45,259 nucleotides of DNA, taken from positions 1 to 45,259 of the forward strand of contig NZ_JACHIN010000032.1 in the NCBI RefSeq assembly GCF_014203235.1, given 5' to 3'. The DNA comes from Nonomuraea endophytica. Lineage in GTDB: Bacteria; Actinomycetota; Actinomycetes; Streptosporangiales; Streptosporangiaceae. Below the pieces are notes generated by a model. That model did no database searches. It saw only the letters and a program-made list of their open reading frames with translations, and had not been told where the DNA came from. Both the position numbers and the translations under genes were made by a program. Below are positions 1 to 8,142 of this stretch, one piece after another (within the stretch, counting starts at the first letter, position 1; every line of letters begins with the position of its first letter).

Positions 1-94
1 CCTTGACGACCGCGTCGGTCGGCTCCTTCACGGCCGGGTCGGGCGCCTGCGCGACGCGGACGTCCCGCCTGCCGTGCCAGGTGACGGCTTTCAC
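1..94 (-). CDS. Zinc-dependent alcohol dehydrogenase, N-terminal fragment (runs off the window)
   Basis: Reading the minus strand from a GTG at 94 gives an N-terminus beginning VKAVTWHGRRDVRV, then AQAPDPAVKEPTDAVVK to the window edge. This is the hallmark start of glutathione-independent formaldehyde dehydrogenase-like, zinc-dependent medium-chain alcohol dehydrogenases (MKAVxWHGxxDVRVExVPDP). A good ribosome binding site, GAAGGAGA, lies seven bases upstream of the GTG, which settles the start. Only about 31 residues are in the window, so zinc ligands and the Rossmann fold cannot be checked. The substrate is unknown. The next gene is divergent. Confidence 0.75.
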   Translation of the reverse strand, partial: MKAVTWHGRRDVRVAQAPDPAVKEPTDAVVK

Positions 95-217
95 GATTGT
101 CTCCTTCGCATAAGCGCTGCTCAGCCCTGGTGCGCTACACGGACGAGAAGGGCTAAACGTGACCGGCGCGGGTAGGGCAGGCGGCGAGCGGCGGTTTCGC
201 CGTGAAGAGGGGGACAG

Positions 218-1267
218 ATGCGCGTCGTCGTCATAGGAGCCACCGGCAACGTCGGCACGAGCGTGATCACTGCGCTCGCGGCCGACCCCGCCGTCACCTC
301 TATTCTCGGCCTGGCCCGGCGCCTGCCCGGCCTGCAGGCGGACAAGACCACCTGGCGGGCCGTCGATGTGCGCGGCGATGATCTGCGCCAGCATCTCGAC
401 GGCGCCGACGCTGTTGTGCACCTCGCGTGGTTGTTCCAGCCGACGCGCGATCGCGTCGCCACGTGGAAGGCCAACACCCTTGGCAGCCTGCGGGTCTTCG
501 AGGCGGTCGCCGCCTGCGGGGTGCCCGCGCTCGTGTACGCCTCCTCCGTCGGCGCGTACTCGCCCGGCCCCAAGGACCGGCGGGTGGGCGAGGACTGGCC
601 GACCCACGGCTGGCCCGCCGCCGCGTACGGTCAGGAGAAGGCCTACGTCGAGCGCGCGCTCGACGTCTTCGAGCGCGACCATCCGGGCATCCGCGTGGTA
701 CGGCTGCGCCCCGGCTTCGTCTTCAAACGCGAGGCCGCGACCGAGCAACGCCGCCTGTTCGCCGGCCCCTTCCTACCGAACGCCCTGATCCGGCGCGGCC
801 TGATCCCCATGGTGCCCGACCATCCGCTGCTGCGGCTCCAGGCCGTGCACGCCGCCGACGTCGGTCACGCCTACCGCCTCGCGCTCACCCGGCAGGTGAC
901 CGGCGCCTTCAACATCGCCGCCGACCCGGTGATCGAGCCGCGTACGCTGGCCGACCTCCTGGACGCCAAGGTGGTACGCGTACCGGCGGCGCTTCTGCGC
1001 GGCGCGTTGGCCGCCGCCTGGCGGATGCGCCTGGCTCCCGCCGCACCCGACCTCCTCGACATGGTCTTCCGGGTGCCTCTCATGGACACCACCCGCGCCC
1101 GCACCGAACTCGGCTGGACCCCGGAACACACCGCCGTCGACGCCGTCCGGGAACTCCTCGAAGGCATCAGGACCGGCGCCGACGCCGACACCCCGCCGCT
1201 GGCGGCCGAGACCAGTGGCCCGGCCAGGACACACGAGTTCAGCACCGGCATCGGCAAGCGCCCATGA
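218..1267 (+). CDS. NAD-dependent epimerase/dehydratase (extended SDR)
   Basis: A 349-residue cytosolic oxidoreductase of the extended short-chain dehydrogenase family. It opens directly with a Rossmann nucleotide-binding motif, GATGNVG at residues 7-13. Further on are the substrate-side serines (VYASSVGAY) and a catalytic YxxxK (YGQEK, about residue 138). The C-terminal part (FNIAADPVIEPRTLADLL, then TELGWTPEHTAVDAVRELL) is typical of nucleoside-diphosphate-sugar epimerase-like proteins that recognise a substrate there. The start is supported by a GA-rich stretch, gaagaggggga, just before the ATG. It is divergent from the alcohol dehydrogenase fragment. The substrate cannot be inferred; family confidence is high. 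Confidence 0.88.
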   Translation: MRVVVIGATGNVGTSVITALAADPAVTSILGLARRLPGLQADKTTWRAVDVRGDDLRQHLDGADAVVHLAWLFQPTRDRVATWKANTLGSLRVFEAVAACGVPALVYASSVGAYSPGPKDRRVGEDWPTHGWPAAAYGQEKAYVERALDVFERDHPGIRVVRLRPGFVFKREAATEQRRLFAGPFLPNALIRRGLIPMVPDHPLLRLQAVHAADVGHAYRLALTRQVTGAFNIAADPVIEPRTLADLLDAKVVRVPAALLRGALAAAWRMRLAPAAPDLLDMVFRVPLMDTTRARTELGWTPEHTAVDAVRELLEGIRTGADADTPPLAAETSGPARTHEFSTGIGKRP

Positions 1268-1629
1268 CCTTCTGTTTTGTCCGCCGCCTCGGGGGCAAGC
1301 GGCAGAGATGACAACCTCACGCTCAGGCATGCGCCGACGCGGTGAACGATCTCGCGCGCGGCATTGGTAGCGCCGCAGTTGCCGGGCGCGCACAGCAGGG
1401 CTCGACGTGCTGGTAACAGCACTGCCACACGCCCCAAACCAGGGTCCGCCACGACCGCGCTCTGCCGGTCGGCCAGGTCCCGCGCGGCGTGGGTGATCTG
1501 CTCGATCAGCGACCGCCCGTCCGGCGCTTCCTGCGGTGGCTCAGGCGGCGGGGTGAAGTACTCGGCGGGGAAGCTTCTCCAAGTTGATCGCGCCACACAG
1601 GTCCGCTGTGGTCGGTGTACCAGTGGTCG
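1268..1629. other. 362-base stretch with no supported gene
   Basis: No convincing gene lies between the epimerase stop and the next minus-strand gene. On the minus strand, roughly 1430-1570 has actinobacterial codon bias (third positions nearly all G or C) and would read as a proline-rich then helical peptide (SLIEQITHAARDLADRQ). Beyond about 1430 the bias fades and no family is recognisable. This may be the decayed end of an old gene. The sequence around 1580-1620 is the 3' flank of the DUF1579-like gene. I see no terminator-grade hairpin. Confidence 0.4.
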
Positions 1630-2109
1630 TTAACCGGTGCGGTGGAGTTGTGTGTGCAGCCAGGGGATCCATTGGCCGGGGCCGGCTGGTAGGTCGGTGT
1701 GTTGGGTGATGGTGCCGTCGGGGTGAGGACGACTTGTGGTGCGGACCGGTCCGATGAGGACCAGTTCGGGGCCGTCGAAGTGGCCGAGGTACTTGTTGCC
1801 GGTCTCGTCGTAGCCGCCGAGGTTGGTGAAGAAGTGTGAGCGATAGGCGTCAGTCTCGGGGATGTAGTCGTAGAACTCGTAGCCGATGTCTTGCACGAGG
1901 TGGCCGTCGAGGTGGAAGGTGCGTGACCAGTGGTGCACGAGGAAGAACCCGCCGGGGAGCCAGCGGAAGGTCGCGGTGCCGCGCAGCTCGGCGCCGGTCT
2001 CGCCGGTTGAGTCGAACTGGCCGGTGAGCGACCAGGTGCCGACCAGGAAGTCGAGTCGGCGCAGCGCTGGGTCTGGTCGCGGTGGGGTGAACTCATCGCC
2101 GGCGTGCAC
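1630..2109 (-). CDS. DUF1579-like lipocalin-fold protein
   Basis: The recognisable part starts LRRLDFLVGTWSLTGQF, the signature opening of DUF1579/FABP-like beta-barrel proteins, followed by RWLPGGFFLVHHW and a tyrosine/phenylalanine-rich middle (YEFYDYIPETD, HFFTNLGGYDETGNKYLGHF). Such proteins are about 150-160 residues, bind an unknown small ligand and often sit near regulators. The open frame continues far upstream, but that part is proline/histidine-rich noise. I chose GTG 2109, giving 159 residues; GTG 2169 is an alternative and would place the start inside the palindrome at 2147-2173. The C-terminus (PVRTTSRPHPDGTITQ) departs from the family pattern and may be altered. Divergent from the LuxR/STAND gene. 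Confidence 0.6.
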   Translation of the reverse strand: MHAGDEFTPPRPDPALRRLDFLVGTWSLTGQFDSTGETGAELRGTATFRWLPGGFFLVHHWSRTFHLDGHLVQDIGYEFYDYIPETDAYRSHFFTNLGGYDETGNKYLGHFDGPELVLIGPVRTTSRPHPDGTITQHTDLPAGPGQWIPWLHTQLHRTG

Positions 2110-2146
2110 GGTCTCAGTGTGGACCCGCGGGTGTCTGGCTGGTATC

Positions 2147-2173
2147 CGTGGCGACCACGTGCTCGTCACGTGG
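2147..2173. promoter_or_regulatory. Overlapping palindromes in divergent promoter (CGTGG-N3-CCACG)
   Basis: Two nested perfect inverted repeats: CGTGG (2147-2151) and CCACG (2155-2159) with three bases between, and CCACGTG (2155-2161) and CACGTGG (2167-2173) with five bases between. They lie just upstream of the LuxR/STAND start and at the 5' end of the divergent DUF1579-like gene. The same CGTGG-N3-CCACG core recurs at 4920-4932, upstream of the reductase gene. A third short inverted repeat, GGTAG-ACAC-CTACC, partly overlaps at 2172-2185. Operator function is inferred. Confidence 0.5.
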
Positions 2174-2216
2174 TAGACACCTACCGGGGTGGTGGCATGA
2201 TCGTGAGGATGTGGCG

Positions 2217-4898
2217 GTGAAGGTGTCTGTGCCGGTGTCAGCGCGTGAGAGTGAGGTGCTCGCGGCGCTTGGTGCGGGGTTGTCCAATGCTCAGATCGCC
2301 CGCCGGATGCAGATCTCGGTGCGCACGGTCGAGGGCCATGTGTCGTCGTTGCTGCGTAAGTACGGGGTTGCCGACCGGCAAGCGCTCGCCGCACGGGCCG
2401 GCGGTGTGGGTGCGGTGACCTTGCCCGGCGACATACCCGGGTTGCCGCGCTCGCGGACCAGCTTCGTCGGGCGTCGGGCCGAGGTCGAGGCGGTGCGGGC
2501 GGCGCTGGCGCGGGGTCGGTTGGTGACGCTGGTCGGGCCGGGTGGGGTCGGCAAGACCCGGCTCGCGGAGGTGGTCACGACCGCGGTGGCGGCAGAGTAC
2601 CGGTATGGCGCGGCGTTCGTGGATCTGGTGCCGGTGCGCGACGGCCGGCTGGGGCATGCGGTGGCGGCGGTGTTGGAGGTGGCCGAGCACGCGGACGGGC
2701 AGGAGGCGGTCCTGGCCCGGTTGCGTCGTGGCCCGTCGGTGCTGGTGCTGGACAACTGTGAGCACCTACCCGACGCGGTCGCCGAGTTCGTCGAGCGAGT
2801 CCTGGCTGCGAGCCCGGCGACGATCCTCGCGACCAGCCGGGAGCGGCTCGGGCTGTCCGGTGAGTTGGTTCACCCGGTCGCGCCGCTGCCGTTGGGCTCG
2901 GACGCTGAGGAGTTGTTCCGCGACCGCGCGGAGCTGGCGCACCAGGCTGGGATGTGCGACGCCGCGACCGTTGCCGACCTGTGTGCGCGGCTGGACGGCC
3001 TGCCGCTCGCGATCGAGTTGGCCGCGGCGCGCAGCGCGTCGCTCGGCGCTACCGGGCTGTTGACCGGGTTGGGTGACTATCTGCGGCTCTTGGCTGGTGG
3101 GCGCGGTTCGGTGGTGCGGCACCGGTCGCTGCGCGGGGTGATCGGGTGGAGCCATGACCTGCTCACCGAGGACGAACGGGCGGTGTTTCGTCGGCTGTCG
3201 GTGTTCGTCGGCGACTTCGACCTGCCGGCGGTGGCCGCGGTCGTCGGGGTGGGCGCGGCCGAGGCCGCCGACGTGCTGGGGCGGCTGGTCGACAAGAGCT
3301 TGGTCCAGCACCGGGACGGCAGTTGGCGACTGCTGGACACGATCCGGGCGTTCGCCGCCGAGCGACTCGCGGACGAACCCGAGCACGCCGAGGTGCGGCG
3401 GCGGTACCTGCGCTGGGCAGCCGACCTGGCCACTGACCTGGCCGTCGCTCTCGCGGGGCGGGCCGGTGCGGCCGGGCACGGCGAGTTCGACGCGGTGGCG
3501 GGCGATCTTCGGGCCGCGCTGACCGGCCACGAGCAGCCCGACGCCGAGGCTCACCGGCTCGCTCGCACCCTCGGCCGGCTGACGTTCGCGCGCGGGTACC
3601 TGTGGCAGGCGCCCGATTGGTACGCCCAAGCCGCCCGGTGCGCGCCGGATGCGAGCGAGGCGGCTCGGGATCTGGCCAGCGCGGCGGACTGCGCGCAGGT
3701 CGGCAACGACGCCGATCGAGCGTTCGAGCTGCGGCTGGCCGCCGCCGACCGGGCGCGGGAGGCGGGCGCGGGCAACGCGCGCGCCATCGCGCTGGCGCAG
3801 GCCGTCGAGCTGACCGGCCGGTTCCCGATGGCCTTTCGCGACGAGATCCCGTTCGAGCGGCGCCGCGCGTTGCTCGCCGAGGCGACCGCGGCCGGGGATC
3901 CGGACGATCCGGCCGTCGCCGCCCGGCTCGCCTGCGCGGCGGTGTGGACCGCCCACCCGGACACCCTGCGGCCCGAGGCCGGGCTGGCCGCGGCTGCCGT
4001 CGCGGCCGCTCACGCGACCGGTGACCCGGTGCTGATCAGCGCAAGCCTGGACGCGGTGCGCGTGGCCGCGATCAACGACGGTCGCGTCGCGGAGTGGCAC
4101 CGGATCGCCGCCGAGCGGCTCGAGCTGCTCGCCCCGCTCGACCCGCACCACCCGGAACACGCGGTCGAGATCAGCGACGCGCGTGGGCTGTCCTCGCTGA
4201 CCGTGGTGGCCGCCGCCGACCTGCCGGCCGCCAGGTCGACCGCGCGGCTGATCTCTGACGCCGAGCTGTCCGGCGACAGCGTGTACCTGGCGGCCAGCAA
4301 GGCCGTTCCGGTGCTCGTCCTGTCCGGCGACCTCGACGACGCGGTGCAGCTCGCCGAGGACATGTGGGCGGGCTGGCAACGCGCCGGCCGACCCCGGGCG
4401 TTCTTCGTCTGGCTCACGATGCCGTTCGCCGTGCTGGCGCATGGCCTGCGCGGTGACCGGGAGCGCGTCGCGCAGTGGCGGGCCCGGGCCGCGGCGATGG
4501 GTGACCCGGCGAGCATGGGCTGGCCGGAGCTGGACCCGCTGATCACCTTGGTGGACGCCCGGCTCGCGCTGCGGCTCGGTGACCTCGACCAGGCCACCGA
4601 GTTGGCCCAGCGCGCCCGGCGACAGCCGGCCAGCTCCTGGTACCGGGTGCTCGCCCGCGCCGCCACCGTCGAGCTCGCGGTGGTCGCCGGCGCGCCGTCG
4701 GCCGAGGCCGATCTCGCCGCCGCACAGGCCGACAGCGCCGGCAACGACTGGGCCACCGCCACCCTGCTGCGGGCCGCCGGCCGGCTCCGGGGCGACGCCG
4801 ACGCACTCGCCAGGTCAGCCGGACTGTGGCAACGGATGGGTGCCCGGTTCGAGCACGAGGTCACGGTAGAGCTGCTCGCCGGGTCGAAGCTGTCGTAG
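2217..4898 (+). CDS. Large LuxR-type/STAND ATPase transcriptional regulator
   Basis: An 893-residue regulator. The N-terminus is a LuxR-type helix-turn-helix (about residues 8-60: SARESEVLAALGAGLSNAQI, then RTVEGHVSSLLRKYGV). A linker leads to a STAND/NB-ARC ATPase entered by FVGRRAEVEAVRAAL, with Walker A GPGGVGKT (residues 107-114) and Walker B VLVLDNCEHL. After it come the winged-helix GLPLAIELAAAR and LSVFVGDFDL segments, then a long alanine-rich helical, TPR-like C-terminal half. In relatives ATP and ligand binding at the helical repeats controls DNA binding. The LuxR domain is N-terminal, the reverse of the common MalT order. GTG 2217 is chosen because GAGGAT sits seven bases upstream; GTG 2211 is too close to it. 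The likely targets are its neighbours, through the shared palindrome. Confidence 0.85.
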   Translation: MKVSVPVSARESEVLAALGAGLSNAQIARRMQISVRTVEGHVSSLLRKYGVADRQALAARAGGVGAVTLPGDIPGLPRSRTSFVGRRAEVEAVRAALARGRLVTLVGPGGVGKTRLAEVVTTAVAAEYRYGAAFVDLVPVRDGRLGHAVAAVLEVAEHADGQEAVLARLRRGPSVLVLDNCEHLPDAVAEFVERVLAASPATILATSRERLGLSGELVHPVAPLPLGSDAEELFRDRAELAHQAGMCDAATVADLCARLDGLPLAIELAAARSASLGATGLLTGLGDYLRLLAGGRGSVVRHRSLRGVIGWSHDLLTEDERAVFRRLSVFVGDFDLPAVAAVVGVGAAEAADVLGRLVDKSLVQHRDGSWRLLDTIRAFAAERLADEPEHAEVRRRYLRWAADLATDLAVALAGRAGAAGHGEFDAVAGDLRAALTGHEQPDAEAHRLARTLGRLTFARGYLWQAPDWYAQAARCAPDASEAARDLASAADCAQVGNDADRAFELRLAAADRAREAGAGNARAIALAQAVELTGRFPMAFRDEIPFERRRALLAEATAAGDPDDPAVAARLACAAVWTAHPDTLRPEAGLAAAAVAAAHATGDPVLISASLDAVRVAAINDGRVAEWHRIAAERLELLAPLDPHHPEHAVEISDARGLSSLTVVAAADLPAARSTARLISDAELSGDSVYLAASKAVPVLVLSGDLDDAVQLAEDMWAGWQRAGRPRAFFVWLTMPFAVLAHGLRGDRERVAQWRARAAAMGDPASMGWPELDPLITLVDARLALRLGDLDQATELAQRARRQPASSWYRVLARAATVELAVVAGAPSAEADLAAAQADSAGNDWATATLLRAAGRLRGDADALARSAGLWQRMGARFEHEVTVELLAGSKLS

Positions 4899-4919
4899 GT
4901 GGTGCTCGCGTGCCGGGCA

Positions 4920-4932
4920 CGTGGTCACCACG
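4920..4932. promoter_or_regulatory. Palindrome CGTGG-N3-CCACG upstream of reductase
   Basis: CGTGGT (4920-4925), one base, ACCACG (4927-4932): a perfect 6-bp inverted repeat 22 bases past the LuxR/STAND stop and about 95 bases before the reductase start. It has the same CGTGG-N3-CCACG core as 2147-2159 and is extended on the left to CACGTGGT. It is a candidate second site for the STAND regulator (inference). Confidence 0.45.
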
Positions 4933-5027
4933 CATGTGGGGGTCGCCCCACGACGGCGACGCTGTGCTGCATGGCCGACCAAGCCACAATGCCTGGTCGG
5001 GTTCTCGACAGCGAAGGAGACAACGCG

Positions 5028-5609
5028 ATGGGCAAGGTCACCACTGGCGCCACGATATCGCTCGACGGCTACATCGCCGGACCCGGAGAAAGCGGGTTCG
5101 ACCTGCTGTTCCAGTGGTACGGCAACGGCGAGGTCGAGATTCCGCCGCGGCTCCGCATCTCCGCGGCCAGCGCCGCGCTGGTCAAGCCCGAATGGGACGA
5201 CACCGGCGCGCTGATCGTCGGCCGGCACCTCTTCGACATGACCAACGCCTGGGGCGGGCGCCACCCGATGGACGTGACCACAGTGGTGCTCACCCACCAG
5301 CGCCCCGACGACCGTCCGGACGACGATGACAACTTCGTCTTCGTCACCGACGGCATCGAGGCGGCGGTGGCCAAGGCCAAGGAATTGGCCGGCGACAAGA
5401 ACGTCGCCGTCAACGGTGGACAAATGGCCCGGCAGTGCCTGGAGGCCGGTCTGCTCGACGAGGTCGGCGTCGAGTTGGTACCGGTCGTGCTGGGCGGCGG
5501 TAAGACGCTGTTCGGCGAGCTCGGCACCGCACCGGTGCAGTTCGACGGGCCCATCGCGGTCGTCGAAGGCACCGGCGTCACCCACCTGCGGTACCGGGTC
5601 AAGAAATAG
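5028..5609 (+). CDS. Dihydrofolate reductase-family (RibD C-terminal domain) protein
   Basis: A 193-residue cytosolic protein with the RibD_C/DHFR-like fold, an NADPH-dependent reductase family. Typical features are the start KVTTGATISLDGYIAGP, the middle GALIVGRHLFDMTNAW, and the C-terminal half with AVNGGQMARQCLEAGLLDEV and VPVVLGGGKTLFGEL. The start is ATG 5028 because GAAGGAGA lies seven bases upstream; the frame is open further 5' but nothing there looks coding. Many actinobacteria carry several paralogues of unknown substrate, so it should not be read as the folate enzyme. It follows the LuxR/STAND gene with 129 bases between and carries the shared palindrome upstream. Confidence 0.85.
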   Translation: MGKVTTGATISLDGYIAGPGESGFDLLFQWYGNGEVEIPPRLRISAASAALVKPEWDDTGALIVGRHLFDMTNAWGGRHPMDVTTVVLTHQRPDDRPDDDDNFVFVTDGIEAAVAKAKELAGDKNVAVNGGQMARQCLEAGLLDEVGVELVPVVLGGGKTLFGELGTAPVQFDGPIAVVEGTGVTHLRYRVKK

Positions 5610-5792
5610 GGACCCCGACAGCGGCCTCGCCCGCATCGGTGTTGCGCACCAGTGCTCCGTACCCGGACCACACTCCGGTGGGCTGTGGCGCGGCGCTCAT
5701 CTCGTCTGGCTCACCGAGGTGTCCTTGCGGCTGCCCGCGGAGAACGCCCAGCCGACGACCCGATCGCCACCTGATTTCAGGAGAGTCCCGAC

Positions 5793-5945
5793 ATGCGACG
5801 TGATGAGATCCTTGCCTGGGTAAGGGCCGAACGACTCGGCCTGCGGGGTATGCGGCTGGGCGCCGCCGACTGCGACTGGTCCGCCGGCGAGGGGCCGGGC
5901 TGGGCGTCGAGCGGCTTGGGGGTGTGCGGTGACCGAGCATGCTGA
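5793..5945 (+). CDS. Short 50-residue ORF upstream of and overlapping the methyltransferase
   Basis: ATG 5793 is preceded by CAGGAGA at good distance and opens a 50-codon frame (MRRDEILAWVRAERLGLRGM, then a glycine/tryptophan-rich tail) ending at TGA 5943-5945. It overlaps the start of the methyltransferase at 5929 by 17 bases in another frame. The first 20 residues look like a normal amphipathic helix and the remainder does not look conserved. It may be the stump of a truncated gene or a leader ORF whose translation feeds the overlapping gene. I recognise no family. Confidence 0.35.
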   Translation: MRRDEILAWVRAERLGLRGMRLGAADCDWSAGEGPGWASSGLGVCGDRAC

Positions 5946-6723
5946 ACGGCTCGCCCGGTTGGCCCAGGGCTGGGACGAGGCCGCCGACGGGTACGAGGCA
6001 TATTACGTTCCCCGCTTCGCCCCCTGGGTGGCCACCGCGGTGCGGGCTCTCACCCACGGGCCACTGCCCGAAGGGCCGGTCCTGGTCCCGTGCTGTGGGA
6101 CCTTCCCGGAGCTGGACGCGCTGAGCGAGCACCTGCCCGGGCGCGAGACTGTCGGCATCGACCTGTCCGCCGGCATGGTCCGCCGGGCCCGCGAGCGCGC
6201 CGCCCGCCATCGGCAGGCGGCTGTCGTCCAGGGCGACGCCTCAACCCTCGACCCGCGGTGGTCGGGCACATGCGCGGCCGTGGTGTCGGTGTTCGGGCTT
6301 CAGCAGTTGCCCGAACCCGACCTCGCCATCCGATCGTGGGCCGCCGCGCTGTGCCCTGGCGGACGCCTGTCTGTCGTCTTCTGGCCCGACATCACCGAGG
6401 TCGACGGGCCGTTCGCGCTCCTTGCCGACGTCCTGCGAGCACGTGTGCCCGCCGGGGACAGCTCCTGGGAACGCCGGCTCCTGCCGGCGTCGAGCGCGCA
6501 AGGCCTCGTGATCGAGCGAGATGAGCATCTGTCCTACCCCATGTCCCACCCGGACGCGACGACGTTCTTCGACGCCCACACCCGATCCGGGCCGCTCCGG
6601 GCGCTCGCCGTGGCCCGCGGCGAGGCCTTCGTCAACCAACTGCGCGAGGAATTCCTCCGTCGCGCCCCGGCCGGTGAATGGCACCACCAACCGCGTGCCC
6701 GCCACATCGTCGCCCGCCGCTGA
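5929..6723 (+). CDS. Class I SAM-dependent methyltransferase
   Basis: A 264-residue protein with a class I methyltransferase Rossmann core. Motif I is LVPCCGTFPELDALS, in which CCGTFP replaces the usual GxGxG. The acidic end of strand 2 is ETVGIDLSAGMVRRARERA, the ribose-binding aspartate region. VVQGDASTLDP and VVSVFGLQQLPEPDLAIRSW follow, then the CPGGRLSVVFW post-motif. The substrate is unknown. The GTG start overlaps the short ORF upstream, and no strong ribosome binding site precedes it, consistent with coupled translation. No transmembrane segment is visible, so it should be cytosolic. Confidence 0.8.
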   Translation: MTEHAERLARLAQGWDEAADGYEAYYVPRFAPWVATAVRALTHGPLPEGPVLVPCCGTFPELDALSEHLPGRETVGIDLSAGMVRRARERAARHRQAAVVQGDASTLDPRWSGTCAAVVSVFGLQQLPEPDLAIRSWAAALCPGGRLSVVFWPDITEVDGPFALLADVLRARVPAGDSSWERRLLPASSAQGLVIERDEHLSYPMSHPDATTFFDAHTRSGPLRALAVARGEAFVNQLREEFLRRAPAGEWHHQPRARHIVARR

Positions 6724-6825
6724 TCGACAACCCGCCACGGCCCCGCGTAACCCACTCCGCGAGCTGTCGGCCCAGTTCGAGTGCGGTCGGTGCGCTTGAG
6801 AGCTGGGCCGTGGGGGAGGGTGGTG

Positions 6826-7110
6826 TCAGCGGGCGCCTTCCAGGGCCGTCTTGACGAACCACGTGATCGAGGGTGACCGGCTGTCGGCCGGCCAGAGGGC
6901 CAGGGTCCGGTACGGCGCCGCGTCGCGCACCGGGCGGTAGGTCACCTCGGGGCGCACGTTCCTGGCGGCCAGCGAAGCCGGCACCAGCGCGACGGCCTGG
7001 CCCAGGGCGATCACCTCCAGCAACTGGGCGGTGTCCCGCACGACAGGGCCGCCAGCCGGGAGATCCGCGACGATGTTCACGAAGCTCATGACCCTCGCCG
7101 CCGCGATCAT
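6826..7110 (-). pseudogene. LysR-family regulator, C-terminal remnant
   Basis: Only the last third of a LysR effector-binding domain survives: GPVVRDTAQLLEVIALGQAV, then ALVPASLAARNVRPEVTYRPV and APYRTLALWPADSRSP. The helix-turn-helix and first effector subdomain are missing, so this is a 5'-truncated relic unable to bind DNA. The open frame ends abruptly near 7140, where the sequence resembles an insertion-sequence end, suggesting that a mobile element removed the front of the gene. Any ATG within it (for example 7110) is coincidental. Confidence 0.7.
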
Positions 7111-7127
7111 CTGCTGGCCACGCCTCG

Positions 7128-7160
7128 TCCGATAGACCCTTTGTTAGGACCTCTAAGCCT
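7128..7160. mobile_element. Possible insertion-sequence terminus
   Basis: The stretch around TTTGTTAGGACCTCTAAG (7139-7156) resembles the ends of actinobacterial IS5-family elements and falls exactly between the broken LysR relic and the intact gene at 7160. An IS5-type transposase tail lies 0.7 kb away at 7870-8142. I cannot find a matching inverted copy, so this is a weak call based on resemblance and position. Confidence 0.25.
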
Positions 7161-7633
7161 CAGTCAACGGGGGTATCAAGCCAGGAGCCGTTGAGCATGA
7201 GGGTACGGCCGCTGAACTCTGCCAAAGAATTCCATGCGAGTATCCGCTTGGGGACGAGGCGGATGTACAAGAACATGTCCGGGGCATTGCGTGGGTCTGT
7301 CGATACCTTTGCGTACGTCTCGGCTGAGGCGACGTCGATGTTGGGCACGTCGAGCAGGATCGTGTAGGCATCGATCAGGACGACGTCGGCGGTGTCCCCG
7401 GTCGCCAGCCGCGCCGTTGGCCTCGCCCGCAGGTTTGAGACCGTGCGGCTGCGGCGGAAGGTCGCGGTAGTCAAGGTCGAGCCGTTCCAGACGTAGGCGA
7501 CCGGGATCAGGTGTGCCCCGTGACCGTCGCTCCCAGTGGCCAGCCACATTTGGAATCCGCTGCCCAGGCGGTCAAGGGTGTCGGCTCGTCGCTGTGGGAG
7601 GTCACGTGCTGGCGGCAGGGTTGCCGAGGACAT
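7160..7633 (-). CDS. Pyridoxamine 5'-phosphate oxidase-family (FMN/F420 split-barrel) protein
   Basis: A 157-residue split beta-barrel protein. Features are RADTLDRLGSGFQMWLATGS, then AHLIPVAYVWNGSTLTTATF and RRSRTVSNLRARPTARLATGD, matching actinobacterial PNPOx-like proteins that bind FMN or coenzyme F420 and reduce small substrates. The ending ILAWNSLAEFSGRTLMLNG is typical of the group. ATG 7633 is chosen because GAAGGAGTAGCC directly precedes it; the frame stays open upstream without coding character. Its 3' end abuts the suspected insertion-sequence terminus, yet the protein looks full length. The gene appears intact between relics. Confidence 0.75.
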   Translation of the reverse strand: MSSATLPPARDLPQRRADTLDRLGSGFQMWLATGSDGHGAHLIPVAYVWNGSTLTTATFRRSRTVSNLRARPTARLATGDTADVVLIDAYTILLDVPNIDVASAETYAKVSTDPRNAPDMFLYIRLVPKRILAWNSLAEFSGRTLMLNGSWLDTPVD

Positions 7634-7869
7634 GGCTACTCCTTCATGAAGGCTCATATCCAGAAGACGAACGGGCGAGGGACAGATCCGACACTGCCCA
7701 TGAACTGTGCGGTGCCGGGCTCGTCCTGCCCTCCGATGGGAGTAGCGCGCACGGACAACTTGGCTCCTCGCTCGGTTTCGCGCCACCAGCAGTAACAGTG
7801 GGCGAGCAGCACGATCTCGCTGAACGCCTATCTGCTGGGCCACGCCCATGCCGTGCTCGATGTGCTGCT

Positions 7870-8142
7870 GAGGGATTCAAGAACACGGTCGTCGTCCATG
7901 GCGCCGGGCTCGGGATCGACGTGGAGATCGTCACACGTAGCCCCGCCGACCAGGGGTTCATCCCCCAGCCCAAACGGTGGATCGTCGAGCAGACCTACGG
8001 CACCTTGATGCTGCACCGGTGCCTGGTCCGCGACTATGAGCACCTGCCGGCCAGCTCCGAATCGCGGGTGTATTGGGCGATGACCGATGTGATGTCCCGC
8101 CGGTTGACCCGCGCTCCCGCCCCGTCATCGCGCACGACATGA
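7870..8142 (+). pseudogene. IS5-family transposase, C-terminal remnant
   Basis: The final 90 residues of a DDE transposase of the IS5 type: EGFKNTVVVHGAGLGIDVEI, then GFIPQPKRWIVEQTYGTLML and HRCLVRDYEHLPASSESRVY, ending WAMTDVMSRRLT. The final catalytic glutamate of the DDE triad falls in the WIVEQTYG segment. The upstream two thirds, with the two aspartates, are absent; the frame continues 5' only as unrelated sequence. Its stop overlaps the ATG of the next frame as ATGA (8139-8142). It cannot be active on its own. Confidence 0.75.

Noticed and set aside
1364..1633. Possible 89-residue gene on the plus strand
   Set aside because: No ribosome binding site, poor codon bias and no family resemblance.
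2766..4442. Long minus-strand open frame opposite the LuxR/STAND gene
   Set aside because: An antisense shadow of high-GC coding sequence: arginine/glycine-rich, no domain, while the plus strand has clear motifs.
7128..8142. Complete insertion sequence between the LysR relic and the transposase tail
   Set aside because: An intact, well-started FMN/F420-type gene occupies the interior and no matching inverted ends were found; only remnants are supported.
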